A stretch of DNA of 17,442 nt from a bacterium. GTDB lineage: Bacteria > Babelota > Babeliae > Babelales > JABDEC01. The stretch lies in NCBI GenBank assembly GCA_947486885.1, contig CANKVQ010000001.1:1-17442 (forward strand), given 5' to 3'. Made by a program: the position numbers and the translations under genes. Each line of letters opens with the position of its first letter. Within the stretch, counting starts at the first letter, position 1. Below, in pieces: positions 1 through 8,841 of the stretch. The notes beneath the pieces were generated by a model. The model did not search any database. It was not told the DNA's origin and worked only from the letters and a program-made list of their open reading frames with translations.

Positions 1-432
1 CCTTATCCCACCAGTGAAACTGAAAAACAAATTATTATGCGCTCGCAACAAAAAATTCATACTAACATTACTACTTCTAAATTAGAGTTAACAGTATTAC
101 AAGAATTAGTAGACCAAGTTTATGTCGATGAAAAAATTATTGAATATATCGTAAAAATTGTACAAGCTACGCGTAACCCCGCTAAATTTAAACTAACTAT
201 GTCCGGCAACTTAGCACTTGGCGCCTCACCACGCGCTAGTTTGGCTATTTATCATAGCGCTAAAGCTTATGCTCTTATGCACCAACGCCAATTTGTCATT
301 CCGGATGATGTTAAAGCAGTTGCACCAGCTTGTTTGCGACATAGAATTGCTCGCAGCTATGAAGCCCAAGCAAATCAAATTTCAACCGATCATATTATTG
401 CAGATTTATTAGAACAAATTGTCACACCATGA
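1..432 (+). CDS. MoxR-family AAA+ ATPase, C-terminal end (5' truncated by window)
   Basis: The reading frame is open from base 1, so the gene enters from outside and only its last 143 residues are visible. They match the C-terminal lid of MoxR ATPases. A YPTSETEKQII stretch resembles the usual 'YP..EEE..I' motif after sensor 1. GASPRASLAIYHSAKAYAL corresponds to the sensor-2 Arg helix (GASPRA), and the segment with VIPDDVKAVAP and LRHRI is the lid-domain signature. Walker A and B lie upstream of the window. MoxR proteins are chaperone-like ATPases that often work with VWA-domain partners on metal insertion or envelope complexes. The substrate cannot be told here. The gene ends 93 nt before gspC; a possible internal promoter lies at its 3' end, so it need not share a transcript with the secretion genes. 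Confidence 0.9.
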   Translation, partial: PYPTSETEKQIIMRSQQKIHTNITTSKLELTVLQELVDQVYVDEKIIEYIVKIVQATRNPAKFKLTMSGNLALGASPRASLAIYHSAKAYALMHQRQFVIPDDVKAVAPACLRHRIARSYEAQANQISTDHIIADLLEQIVTP

Positions 433-448
433 AAAAATCTGGCATAAT
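419..448 (+). promoter_or_regulatory. Candidate sigma-70-type promoter for the secretion operon
   Basis: TTGTCA (419-424) and CATAAT (443-448) are separated by 18 bp, and a TG dinucleotide at 440-441 makes an extended -10. It overlaps the end of the MoxR gene and lies about 75 nt before the chosen gspC start. This is pattern matching in AT-rich DNA, so support is moderate at best. Confidence 0.35.
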
Positions 449-461
449 ATAGTTGGTTGGC

Positions 462-490
462 TTGACAAAAAAGTAGATCCATCAGAGTAT
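462..490 (+). promoter_or_regulatory. Second candidate promoter upstream of gspC
   Basis: A perfect TTGACA (462-467) is followed after 17 bp by GAGTAT (485-490), a weak -10 with three of six consensus bases. It could be an alternative to the 419-448 candidate. If it is used, the leader before the ATG at 526 would be only about 30 nt. Confidence 0.25.
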
Positions 491-525
491 TGTTCCAGAA
501 TCAGCTAAAACAAAGGAATGTGTGC

Positions 526-1725
526 ATGCGGCAGCCCTTTTGGATTGTAAACAGTATCTTACTGTTAGAGCTTTTGGCTTCCACATATTTCATTTTATTT
601 ATGCCAGTCAAAACGCCAGCCATTAAATCAATTACCCCAGTAGTTTTTCAGCACTCTCAAGCTGATAATATTACTGAGCATGATTACAGTTCAATTTATC
701 TTAATGATCTTTTTGGCACCAAATCACAACCTTCTGAATTAGAAGAAGAGTTTTCAGTTGAATCTGATAATTTCCCGTTGGCCCCAGAATTAAGCCAACC
801 AGAAGCACCTGTACCATTTACGGCTCAATTCTTGGAACCACTACCAATTGTGCTAACTGGGATCATGACTTTTGGTAACAACTTGGAAAACATTGCAATT
901 ATTTTAGATCAAGTTACTAAAGAAGAAATTAATTATCATATTGGTGATCGCGTGCAAGACGCTCAAATAATTAATATCACTAAACACAAAGTTGAACTGA
1001 TCAGAAATAATGGCCAACAAGAAACTTTATATTTATACCAACGTGAAGCTAAAAGCGATATGGAGAAAACTGATACCAGTTGGGATAAATTTATTCGTGC
1101 TACTGGTTATCACCAAATTACGATTGATCTTGAGCAGTTTACTGAGCATGTTAAAAATTTGGGTAATTTAATCGAGTTACTAGATCTAACTACTGCATTT
1201 CAAGATGGTGAAAATTTAGGGTGTCGTATCGGACAAACTGGTTATAAGAGCCTGGGTAATGCTCTAGGATTTGAAGTTGGTGACATTATTTTATCGATTG
1301 CAAATATACCAACTAAGAGTACTCAAGATAGATTTGAAATCTATCAAAAATTAACTAATTATAATTCAAGTGATCCAGAAAATATTAGTAATATTGTGGT
1401 CGAAATTTTGCGACATAATCAAGTTATTAAATTGAACTATAATATCGCTAACGATGAAGAGCTGATTACTAATTTGCGTGATCGTTTAATTCCAGCGCCA
1501 AGTACTACACGCCACAAAGCAGAAATTTCAGAAGCTGAATTTGTTTTGCCAGATCATCCAAAAGACTTAAAAATCAATGATCTAAAACGTGAAATTCAAG
1601 TTGCTTCATCAGAAAAATCAGCCCCAGCTAAGTACACCGACACACTTCAAAAAATGCAGCAGCATGACCGCCAACATATGTTAAACTCAAGCACATTAAA
1701 GTCAGGTGGAGGCACCCATGTTTAA
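526..1725 (+). CDS. gspC: GspC-like inner-membrane type II secretion protein with HR and PDZ domains
   Basis: A TTG at 490 would also open this frame, but the ATG at 526 has AGGA (514-517) 8 nt upstream and gives a bitopic protein starting MRQPFWIV, so 526 is preferred (399 aa). A short N-terminus is followed by one TM helix (about residues 6-25), a Pro/Glu-rich periplasmic linker, an HR-like beta region (about 105-170, with VLTGIMTFGNN and YHIGDRV), and a PDZ-like domain (about 190-305, with the GFEVGDIILSI carboxylate-loop region). This order is the GspC plan. In known type II systems GspC links the inner-membrane platform to the secretin through its HR domain, and the PDZ domain contributes to substrate recruitment. 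A charged tail of about 90 residues follows the PDZ domain. The next gene is the secretin, overlapping by 8 bp, as expected for gspC-gspD. Confidence 0.85.
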   Translation: MRQPFWIVNSILLLELLASTYFILFMPVKTPAIKSITPVVFQHSQADNITEHDYSSIYLNDLFGTKSQPSELEEEFSVESDNFPLAPELSQPEAPVPFTAQFLEPLPIVLTGIMTFGNNLENIAIILDQVTKEEINYHIGDRVQDAQIINITKHKVELIRNNGQQETLYLYQREAKSDMEKTDTSWDKFIRATGYHQITIDLEQFTEHVKNLGNLIELLDLTTAFQDGENLGCRIGQTGYKSLGNALGFEVGDIILSIANIPTKSTQDRFEIYQKLTNYNSSDPENISNIVVEILRHNQVIKLNYNIANDEELITNLRDRLIPAPSTTRHKAEISEAEFVLPDHPKDLKINDLKREIQVASSEKSAPAKYTDTLQKMQQHDRQHMLNSSTLKSGGGTHV

Positions 1726-4207
1726 AAATAGTTTAAAATTTTTACTATTACTTACGCTTAGTATTAAAGCTGACAACTTAGCAACTACTAATTCTAACAC
1801 ACCAGTATCTGCTGAAGCATTAGTTGGTCTCGACACTGAGTTAACCCCTACCCTACCAACAGCTAAAAGTAATTCAGGACCTGAATTAACCTCAGAATTA
1901 GACTTAGATCAGAATACACCATTTATTGCTGACATATCTTTGAATTTTGAAAATGCCAGCTTATTAAATTTTCTTAAAAAAGTAGCCGCTATTTTCAAAG
2001 TTAGTTTTGTGTTTGATGAAGATATTAAACCTACTAATACTGCTAACACCAAAGACGTTAAACCCAAAACTATCGAGCCCAATAATACGCATGAGCTTAA
2101 TGATACTGGCGCTTCAGATGATCAAACTATAGGTGCAAGTAATACTAATAAAAACAATACTAATAAAAATGGCCTAGAAAATAGCAAAATTTCTTTTGCC
2201 ACCAATCAACCATTAACCAAGCAAGAATTATGGCACCTAACTGACCAATTTTTAAAAATAGCTGGCTATGCCCGCGTGCGTATAACAGGTGTTAGTGAAC
2301 CAATTTATCGAATTACGGCGCTAGGTACAGCTATGCAAGAGGTAGTTCCAGTATTTATTAACGTAGATGCAAATCAAATTACTGAGAGCGGCATAATTAG
2401 GTATATTTATTTTTTAAAAAATAGCTCGCCAGCCCAAATGCTAGAAGTGTTAGATAAAATTAAAAGCAAGTCAGCTAAAATTAACAGTTTCGCAAATTTA
2501 CGCGCGTTAATTTTTACTGATACAACCTATAATATTAAATCTTTAATGGATGTCGTTCGTGAATTAGATCAGGCTACCACACCCGAAATGCTTTCGATTA
2601 TTAAGCTTAAAAAAGCTGACGCCACCGAGATAGCTGATTTAATTAAAAAACTAGCAGGTAACAAAGCTGCTAACACTGGTTATCCGGCTTACCCTAGTCC
2701 GTTCTTAAAAAACGATAAGTTAAGCTCTTCACTAAAAGAAGCGCATGTGATTGTAGAAGCACGCTCTAATACTTTGTTGATCTTAGGACCCCGGACTGCA
2801 ATTGCCACAGTTGAACAAATTATACAAGAGTTCGACACTGATACTGAACGGCGAAGAACTAATTTTTGGGTAGTTCCATTGAATCATACTCCTGCTAAAC
2901 AAATGGCTGATTTATTAAATCAAGTCACTCAATTTGGTGCTGCTCCAACCGGTAATAGCCCTGCTGGTCAAATTTTAGGTTTAGGCCAGGCACGCTTGCA
3001 TGGCCAAGATCGCTTATTTGGCAATTTGCACTTTGAACCTGAAGGACAAGGCAATAATTTAGTCATTCGTGGTGAACCAGAAGATTATAAATTAGTTTTA
3101 GAAGTGATTAAACAATTAGATCGTAAGCAACCTCAGGTAGCCATCGAAGCGATTATAGTTATTTTAAAAACTGAAGACACTAAGGGTTTATGGGCCCAGA
3201 TAAATAGTGCTCAAAATCGCCAAGTTAATGCTGCTACCAGTGGTTGGCGTAATGATCCGGGCCAAGGTGGTCAAGTTGTAACTAACCCGCTTACTGGCAG
3301 TTTAATTGGCAACCTGTTAACGTTAGCCCAAAATCCATTAACGTCTGCTGGTTCAACTTTGGTATCGATTGGTAAAAATAGTGCTTGGGCCTTAATTGGC
3401 ATACTAAGCAAATTTGTCACCACTAATGTAGTTGCTTCGCCATTTGTAATTGCCACCAATAAATATCCAGCCCGCGTTTCAGTTGGTCAAACACGTCGTG
3501 TACAAGCTGGTACTGTCGTTGGTGCTGGTGGCTCAGAGTCAGAATTACAATCTATGTCAGCCAATTTAAATTTAGATATTATTCCACAAATTAACCCTAA
3601 CGGTATCATCAATTTAGAAATTACAGTTAAGATTGAAGATTTTTCGGTCCCTATTGATGACACTAGCAATGCCAATGCGGGCGACACTACCATAAAACTA
3701 ATTCAAACATGTACCAATGTCGCTGATGGAGAAGTATTAGCACTAGGCGGCTTAGTTAAACGTACGACATCCACAACTGAAACTAATGTACCAATACTGA
3801 GTAAAATCCCAATTATTGGTAACTTATTTAGAAATCGAACTTCTATTTATGATCGTGATACACTCTTGGTTTTTATCACGCCACGTATTATTAATAATGA
3901 CTCAGGTCAAACTTGTTCCTACACTATGAATAAATCTGAAGATTTACAACAGGCCTTAGGTGAAGCAGGTCAACGCGCCAAGAGCCGTGACCCAATTGTA
4001 AAATGGTTTTTTAAAGATTATCGCAATGAAGATGCAAAAGAGATTCAAAAATTGGTAGATAAACATGCACCTAGCGCCGTCTGTTCTGAAAAAATTGGTG
4101 CCCCAACTGCGCAGCTCGCTCAAGTTGCTGCTACAGTTCCACCTAAACGTCGATCTGCGCTTTTAGATAGCGTAGAAAACGAAGGCGAGGGTTCACTTAA
4201 TGGTTAA
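1718..4207 (+). CDS. gspD: GspD-like outer-membrane secretin (first of two)
   Basis: GTG at 1706 is possible, but the ATG at 1718 has GGAGG (1708-1712) 5 nt upstream and starts a good signal peptide (FKNSLKFLLLLTLSIKA), giving 829 aa. Regions in order: N0 (from about residue 72) interrupted by an Asn/Thr-rich insert (about 103-155); N1-like repeat (about 228-290, RYIYFLKNSSP); N2 (about 291-375); N3 (about 382-475); secretin barrel (about 476-727) with the hallmark VPILSKIPIIGNLFRNR near residue 691 and LLVFITPRII closing it. A tail of about 100 residues follows (DPIVKWFFKD), where some GspD proteins carry a pilotin-binding S-domain. The protein would form the outer-membrane channel. It overlaps gspC by 8 bp and the GspL-like gene by 8 bp, indicating translational coupling. 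Confidence 0.92.
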   Translation: MFKNSLKFLLLLTLSIKADNLATTNSNTPVSAEALVGLDTELTPTLPTAKSNSGPELTSELDLDQNTPFIADISLNFENASLLNFLKKVAAIFKVSFVFDEDIKPTNTANTKDVKPKTIEPNNTHELNDTGASDDQTIGASNTNKNNTNKNGLENSKISFATNQPLTKQELWHLTDQFLKIAGYARVRITGVSEPIYRITALGTAMQEVVPVFINVDANQITESGIIRYIYFLKNSSPAQMLEVLDKIKSKSAKINSFANLRALIFTDTTYNIKSLMDVVRELDQATTPEMLSIIKLKKADATEIADLIKKLAGNKAANTGYPAYPSPFLKNDKLSSSLKEAHVIVEARSNTLLILGPRTAIATVEQIIQEFDTDTERRRTNFWVVPLNHTPAKQMADLLNQVTQFGAAPTGNSPAGQILGLGQARLHGQDRLFGNLHFEPEGQGNNLVIRGEPEDYKLVLEVIKQLDRKQPQVAIEAIIVILKTEDTKGLWAQINSAQNRQVNAATSGWRNDPGQGGQVVTNPLTGSLIGNLLTLAQNPLTSAGSTLVSIGKNSAWALIGILSKFVTTNVVASPFVIATNKYPARVSVGQTRRVQAGTVVGAGGSESELQSMSANLNLDIIPQINPNGIINLEITVKIEDFSVPIDDTSNANAGDTTIKLIQTCTNVADGEVLALGGLVKRTTSTTETNVPILSKIPIIGNLFRNRTSIYDRDTLLVFITPRIINNDSGQTCSYTMNKSEDLQQALGEAGQRAKSRDPIVKWFFKDYRNEDAKEIQKLVDKHAPSAVCSEKIGAPTAQLAQVAATVPPKRRSALLDSVENEGEGSLNG
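2141..2170 (+). repeat. 15-bp tandem repeat inside the secretin N0 insert
   Basis: Two adjacent 15-bp units (AATACTAATAAAAAC and AATACTAATAAAAAT) differ at one base and encode NTNKN twice. They lie in the low-complexity Asn/Thr/Lys insert that splits the N0 domain, and look like a recent in-frame slippage expansion. Confidence 0.8.
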
Positions 4208-5837
4208 AAATTTATTTATCCCCGATGCTATTAATAATTATTATTTAATCTCACAAAAAATTTTAAGCTTCTCGCTTAATCGTAATCATGTTGCAGCTTG
4301 TCAGATTATTGCATCTGGCAAAACTATTACCATGCAAGAAATTTATCGCGAAGAACTAGAATTTGATTCTGGTTTAACCTATGAACAACTAGTTTCGGCC
4401 GCCATTAAAAAAATTATCAAAAAAAATAAATTCAATTTGATTACACTTACAGTTCCTAGTACACACACCATTTTTAAAGAATTAGAGTTGCCATTTTTAG
4501 ATGCCCAAAAAATAAGTCAAGTGCTCAAATTTGAAGTCGAAGCTAACTTACCATTTGCTATCGATAAGGCCGTAGTTAGTTTTATTATTACTAATCAAAA
4601 TCAAGTTAAAAAAAGTTCACAAGTATTAGCTGCAATCGTACAAAAAAAAGATTTAGAGTATTACCAAGATCTATTTAAAAAAGCTGGTATTAAGGGCGTC
4701 GATCAATTCACAGTTGAATTGTTCGATAATTATGCCCTATATCAAAAAATTCCAGACTATAATCAAGTTAATGCTAACCAAATTTTTTTAAACCTAAGTG
4801 ATAGTACCACGACTGTCATTTATTTAGCGCACAATAAACTACAATTATCACGCATTATTCCACGTGGCTTTGCACAATTAGTACGTCAATTTGCACTGCG
4901 CGCAAAACTTACCTATCCAGAAGCACTCGAAGTCATTAAACACATTAATTTATCACAAGCTATTCAACAGTCTGTCGACGAAGAACATGCAGTGCAACTA
5001 AAAGCGGTCTTGAGTGAATTTTTTAATTTAATTTCAGCCACGCTAGAATCTTTTGCAGTTAATCTAAAATCACAACATCCTGATTATAAATTCGAGTTTA
5101 AGCAAGTTGTATTGTTACAAAGTGAACAAACGATTACAGGGTTATCAGAGATAATTAGCCAAAATTTTAACATTAGATGTTATAACTTGGAACTATCAAA
5201 GTTATTAGGCAACAAAATCTTCAAGACTTCTTTAGAATTAAATTCAATGGATTATGGTCCAATCGCCGGTGCTTATAATAGTACTGTGCAAGATCATAGC
5301 AATTTAGAATATGCACGCACCGGTAGTGGTCTTTTAAAAAATCAAATTGCAGTTGGTCTAATTTTTAGCTTAATAATCTTAGCTGCTCTAAGTACCCATA
5401 TTTTTTGGGAAATCACTAATTTAAGTAATAAATTCCAAAAAGCTGAATCAGAAACCCTAAATGCGCTTAGTAAAACTTTTAATTTAGACGCTAAAGAGAA
5501 AAAAACTTTACCACTGGCTATTAGAAGTTCCGAAGGTAAGATCGAGCATGAATCTAAAATCTGGTTTGCTTTTTCACGTCAAACCCGTGTTTCACTTTTA
5601 GAATATTTACAAGAACTAAGTAAAATTATCAGACCAGAGGAGCTGGGCTTAAAATTAGAATCTTTAACTATTGCTGACACACAAATGACATTGCATGGCC
5701 ACGTACAAGACTATAAGGCGTTGACTCAACTTACTTTTGAACTAAAAGAGTCCAGACTTTTTGAGCTACCTAAGGTACCTCAAGACATTAACTTTGAGAT
5801 CGTTTTAAATCTTAAAAATGGGGAGCAAGTATCATGA
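4200..5837 (+). CDS. GspL-like protein: PilM-type cytoplasmic domain, TM helix and PilN-like periplasmic part
   Basis: The ATG at 4200 overlaps the secretin stop by 8 bp and has GAGG (4187-4190) 9 nt upstream. The 545-aa product has a large cytoplasmic domain (about 1-375) of the PilM/GspL actin-like type. Supporting motifs are LTVPSTHTIFKELELPFLDA, then a KFEVEANLPFAIDKAVVSF segment typical of PilM (E...LPF...V), and QIFLNLSDSTTTVIYLAHNKL, which resembles the phosphate-binding beta-hairpin of this fold. One TM helix follows (about 382-405, AVGLIFSLIILAALSTHIFW), then a periplasmic coiled coil and a ferredoxin-like C-terminus. In pili, PilM and PilN are usually separate; here they form one chain, as in GspL. 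GspL recruits the GspE ATPase to the inner membrane. GspE is not in the window. Confidence 0.8.
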   Translation: MVKNLFIPDAINNYYLISQKILSFSLNRNHVAACQIIASGKTITMQEIYREELEFDSGLTYEQLVSAAIKKIIKKNKFNLITLTVPSTHTIFKELELPFLDAQKISQVLKFEVEANLPFAIDKAVVSFIITNQNQVKKSSQVLAAIVQKKDLEYYQDLFKKAGIKGVDQFTVELFDNYALYQKIPDYNQVNANQIFLNLSDSTTTVIYLAHNKLQLSRIIPRGFAQLVRQFALRAKLTYPEALEVIKHINLSQAIQQSVDEEHAVQLKAVLSEFFNLISATLESFAVNLKSQHPDYKFEFKQVVLLQSEQTITGLSEIISQNFNIRCYNLELSKLLGNKIFKTSLELNSMDYGPIAGAYNSTVQDHSNLEYARTGSGLLKNQIAVGLIFSLIILAALSTHIFWEITNLSNKFQKAESETLNALSKTFNLDAKEKKTLPLAIRSSEGKIEHESKIWFAFSRQTRVSLLEYLQELSKIIRPEELGLKLESLTIADTQMTLHGHVQDYKALTQLTFELKESRLFELPKVPQDINFEIVLNLKNGEQVS

Positions 5838-6421
5838 TTAATCGCTTACTTGCCCGGATCGAAAATTTCTTAGCTACGCAAAATAGTGCTATGTTTAGAA
5901 ATTATATTTTAATTTATATTAGTGTTTTTTCGGGATTATGCGGCAGTTTGATTTTTTATTATAACTATCGTACTGAAATTATCATAAAAAACATTAAAAC
6001 TTTGAATACTAAATATCGTAGCAAAGTCCAAGAATTGCTTAGTGAAGAACTCAAAATTCGTGAGCAACAAAATAAAGTAGACGAATTAATTAAGCAAGAT
6101 AAGAACTTTTTAATTATGCATTATTTTGAATCAATTATAGAACAACTTGGTTTGAGCAATAAATTACAAGAAAAGCCGCGCCTAACTTCAGTTGATCCGG
6201 TCCTACTGAAAAGCAAGGGTTACTCAGAGTTAATATTAGAAATTAAACTAGATGATCTAAATATGTGGCAAGTAACACAACTTTTAGAAGAGCTAGAAAA
6301 AAATAAACGCGTGTATATTAAAAATTTAGAGTTAGAATCTAACCCAGGTACACCGCCAACTGTTAGTTTATTGCTAACAATTGCTACACTTAAAAATAAT
6401 ACCGAAATTAACCTGGACTAG
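5834..6421 (+). CDS. GspM/PilO-like inner-membrane coiled-coil protein
   Basis: The start overlaps the previous stop in an ATGA arrangement (5834-5837), with GGGGAG (5820-5825) 8 nt upstream. The 195-aa product has a short cytoplasmic N-terminus, one TM helix (about residues 24-44), a charged coiled coil (about 50-90) and a small alpha/beta C-terminal domain with a LDDLNMWQVTQLLEELEK helix typical of PilO/GspM ferredoxin-like folds. This size, topology and position directly after a GspL-like gene fit GspM or PilO, which dimerises with GspL/PilN. Sequence conservation in this family is low, so the call rests on architecture and context. Confidence 0.65.
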   Translation: MINRLLARIENFLATQNSAMFRNYILIYISVFSGLCGSLIFYYNYRTEIIIKNIKTLNTKYRSKVQELLSEELKIREQQNKVDELIKQDKNFLIMHYFESIIEQLGLSNKLQEKPRLTSVDPVLLKSKGYSELILEIKLDDLNMWQVTQLLEELEKNKRVYIKNLELESNPGTPPTVSLLLTIATLKNNTEINLD

Positions 6422-6441
6422 ACTAAAACCAGAGAACCAAT

Positions 6442-8811
6442 ATGCTCAGTCGTAAAATTATTAATATATTTGTGATAATAATAAGTTGCACGCTTACAAT
6501 TAATGCTGCCCATACTCCTAGCGTTGGTAAAAAAACTAAAGCTAAAGAGTTAATTCTTTTTGACTATGAAAATGAAGACCTGGTCGACATTATTAGTAAA
6601 CTGGCAGCAATCAAAACTAGTGCAGATAAAAAAAACAATATCTTGTTTCCACAAGCGCCCGATAATATTAAAACCAAGATTACTTATACACACAATAAAA
6701 AATTAAGTATTAATAGTGCTTGGAATTTAGCTTTAAATTTTCTAGAAATTGCCGGTTATAGTTTAGTGCCTAGTGAAAACTTTTATAAAATTATTAAAAA
6801 TCGCAAATTTGTAAGTGAAAATTTAAAACTTTACATTGATACTGATTATAAAAAATTACCCAATACTGACGAGCCTATTAGATATATTTATTATTTCAAA
6901 AATATTAATCTAGCTAACGATCAAGAAGCACAAGCAGAACTTAGTGGAATCTTAAGTTCAATTTTACCTAATAGTTTGCCAGCAACCGATAAATCTGCCT
7001 ATGGCGGTTATAATGCTAACCCATATACTCCAGCTGCAAATAACACAACTAATAGCCAAGAAGTAAATATTCAATTTGATCTGGCAACCAATAGTTTAAT
7101 TTTAGCTAATCGCGCCAATTGCCTACGTCAAGCAATCGAGATAGTACAGCATTTAGATAATTCTGGCTTCAAAGAAACCGTGGCAATTTTAGCTTTAAAT
7201 CATACTGATTCTTATCGCATTGAAAAAATAATTGAAGAATTGCTTAAAGAGCAAACTGACGACAAACAAACTTATGGTTACCGTCCTGTTAGCAGCAAAA
7301 AATCAGGTGCTAAATATTTACAAAATGTACGCGCTATCTCAGTTGATCGCACCAACTCTTTGGTACTAATGGGTGACGCTGCCGCAGTTCGCAAATTAAA
7401 AGATTTAATTATCAATAATCTAGATCAATCGGTCGATTCTGGTCGCTCAATTATTCATGTTAAAACATTGCAATATCTTAACGCTAAACATTTTGCACCA
7501 GTGTTACAAAATTTAGTCCGCGGCAAACGTAATCAACAAGCGCAACAAGCAAATCAAACAACTAATTCCAGCACTCCAATAGATAGTTTTAAAGATGTAA
7601 TTGTGTTATCCGAAGAATCGGTTAGTGAACCGCAAACTAAAAAGGAAAACTTAGGCAAAGAAGAAACACCATCAGCAGAGTTTCAAGAATCATATAGTTT
7701 TAGTAATAATTTAATTATCTCAGCTTACACCAGTGACTGGCAAGTTCTGGAGAAAATTATCGATGAAATGGATAAACCACAATTACAAGTAGCGCTTGAT
7801 GTGATTATTGCCGATATACGACTAGAAGATTTGCAAGTAATTGGTGCTCAAATTCGCGGACTGCATGCCACTGGCACGCCACCCGAATTATCCTGGCAAT
7901 CTGCTCAAATTGCACCACCAATCTTAAATTATATTACTCCACCCAATCCATTAAATCTTAATCCACCACCAGCCCCATATATTGATCCAAGTCGTGCCCT
8001 AGATGCAGATTTACTAACCGGTGTTTACAATATCGTAGATGATCAAGCAAATGTAATTCAAGCAAAGTTAGTTACAGCTATTAAAGCTGGGGCTTCAGTC
8101 ATGTCTTTTAATGATGGCAATGGCATCGCTTATATTCTAGATATTTTAAATAAAGTTTCATCTTTTCAAATTTTATCACAACCATTTATAGTTACCCAAA
8201 ATCACAAGCAAGCGATTGTATCACTCGAAGATAATCGCTTGGTCAGAGGTAATGCCGTCGCTCAAAATGGCACTTTTATTATTAAAAATGAAAAATATCG
8301 GGCTTTCTTAAAAGCTACAATCATGCCAAATATCAGTGCCGATGGTTCAAATATTAATCTGGGTATTAAGGTATCTGTCGATGACTTTGATAAAAATATC
8401 AAGCAACTTGGAAATGTTATTGATACACGCGAGATTACAACTAATGCCAACGTTAAACACAATGATGTCTTAGTGATTGGTGGTGTAAGTAGGCGTGATG
8501 ATACAGATGATCAAAGCGAAGTGCCAATCTTGTCTAAGATACCAATTGTTGGAAATTTATTTAAAAATCGCAGCCAAAATAATAAAAAACGGACTTTAAT
8601 CGTATTTATTTCACCTAAGTTAATTTACCCCCATAAAAACGGGATTGATGAATATACCGGCAATCGCTTAGGCCAAGCTGCTAAAGAAACCATTGAAAGT
8701 GGTTTAGTCTTCGATAATATTAAAGATCCAGTCACTAGATTTTTATTTTCTAAGGTGGGGCCAACCAGCCTTAAATCAATTAATAAATTTGTGCATGACG
8801 CTGGGCACTAA
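6442..8811 (+). CDS. Second secretin-family protein (divergent GspD paralogue)
   Basis: The gene starts 20 nt after the GspM-like gene with only a weak AGAGA-type ribosome site. The 789-aa product has an N-terminal hydrophobic segment (residues 6-16). Cleavage could follow NAA (about 23); IISC (13-16) also loosely resembles a lipobox. Regions in order: N0-like (about 34-130), N1 (about 147-235, RYIYYFKNINL), N2 (about 243-330), N3 (about 336-448) with a Gln/Asn/Ser-rich insert, and a secretin barrel (about 449-720) with VPILSKIPIVGNLFKNR near 694 and LIVFISPKLI. The tail (KDPVTRFLFSK) is recognisably related to the tail of the first secretin. A Pro/Asn-rich stretch (about 490-515) interrupts the early barrel region. 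It may form its own ring or a mixed one with the first secretin; the sequence does not decide this. Confidence 0.88.
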   Translation: MLSRKIINIFVIIISCTLTINAAHTPSVGKKTKAKELILFDYENEDLVDIISKLAAIKTSADKKNNILFPQAPDNIKTKITYTHNKKLSINSAWNLALNFLEIAGYSLVPSENFYKIIKNRKFVSENLKLYIDTDYKKLPNTDEPIRYIYYFKNINLANDQEAQAELSGILSSILPNSLPATDKSAYGGYNANPYTPAANNTTNSQEVNIQFDLATNSLILANRANCLRQAIEIVQHLDNSGFKETVAILALNHTDSYRIEKIIEELLKEQTDDKQTYGYRPVSSKKSGAKYLQNVRAISVDRTNSLVLMGDAAAVRKLKDLIINNLDQSVDSGRSIIHVKTLQYLNAKHFAPVLQNLVRGKRNQQAQQANQTTNSSTPIDSFKDVIVLSEESVSEPQTKKENLGKEETPSAEFQESYSFSNNLIISAYTSDWQVLEKIIDEMDKPQLQVALDVIIADIRLEDLQVIGAQIRGLHATGTPPELSWQSAQIAPPILNYITPPNPLNLNPPPAPYIDPSRALDADLLTGVYNIVDDQANVIQAKLVTAIKAGASVMSFNDGNGIAYILDILNKVSSFQILSQPFIVTQNHKQAIVSLEDNRLVRGNAVAQNGTFIIKNEKYRAFLKATIMPNISADGSNINLGIKVSVDDFDKNIKQLGNVIDTREITTNANVKHNDVLVIGGVSRRDDTDDQSEVPILSKIPIVGNLFKNRSQNNKKRTLIVFISPKLIYPHKNGIDEYTGNRLGQAAKETIESGLVFDNIKDPVTRFLFSKVGPTSLKSINKFVHDAGH

Positions 8812-8841
8812 ACTACTTCTTGGGCTAAACTACTTCTTGGG
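8808..8841. repeat. Perfect 17-bp tandem duplication across convergent stop codons
   Basis: CTAAACTACTTCTTGGG occurs at 8808-8824 and again, immediately adjacent and identical, at 8825-8841. The first copy contains the TAA stop of the secretin gene (8809-8811). The second copy contains the reverse-strand TAG stop of the small gene (8825-8827). Either copy alone would hold both stops overlapping in CTAA. Confidence 0.95.

Noticed and set aside
490-525. TTG start for the GspC-like gene at 490
   Set aside because: There is no ribosome site before it and it adds a polar stretch; ATG 526 has AGGA at good spacing and begins directly before the TM helix.
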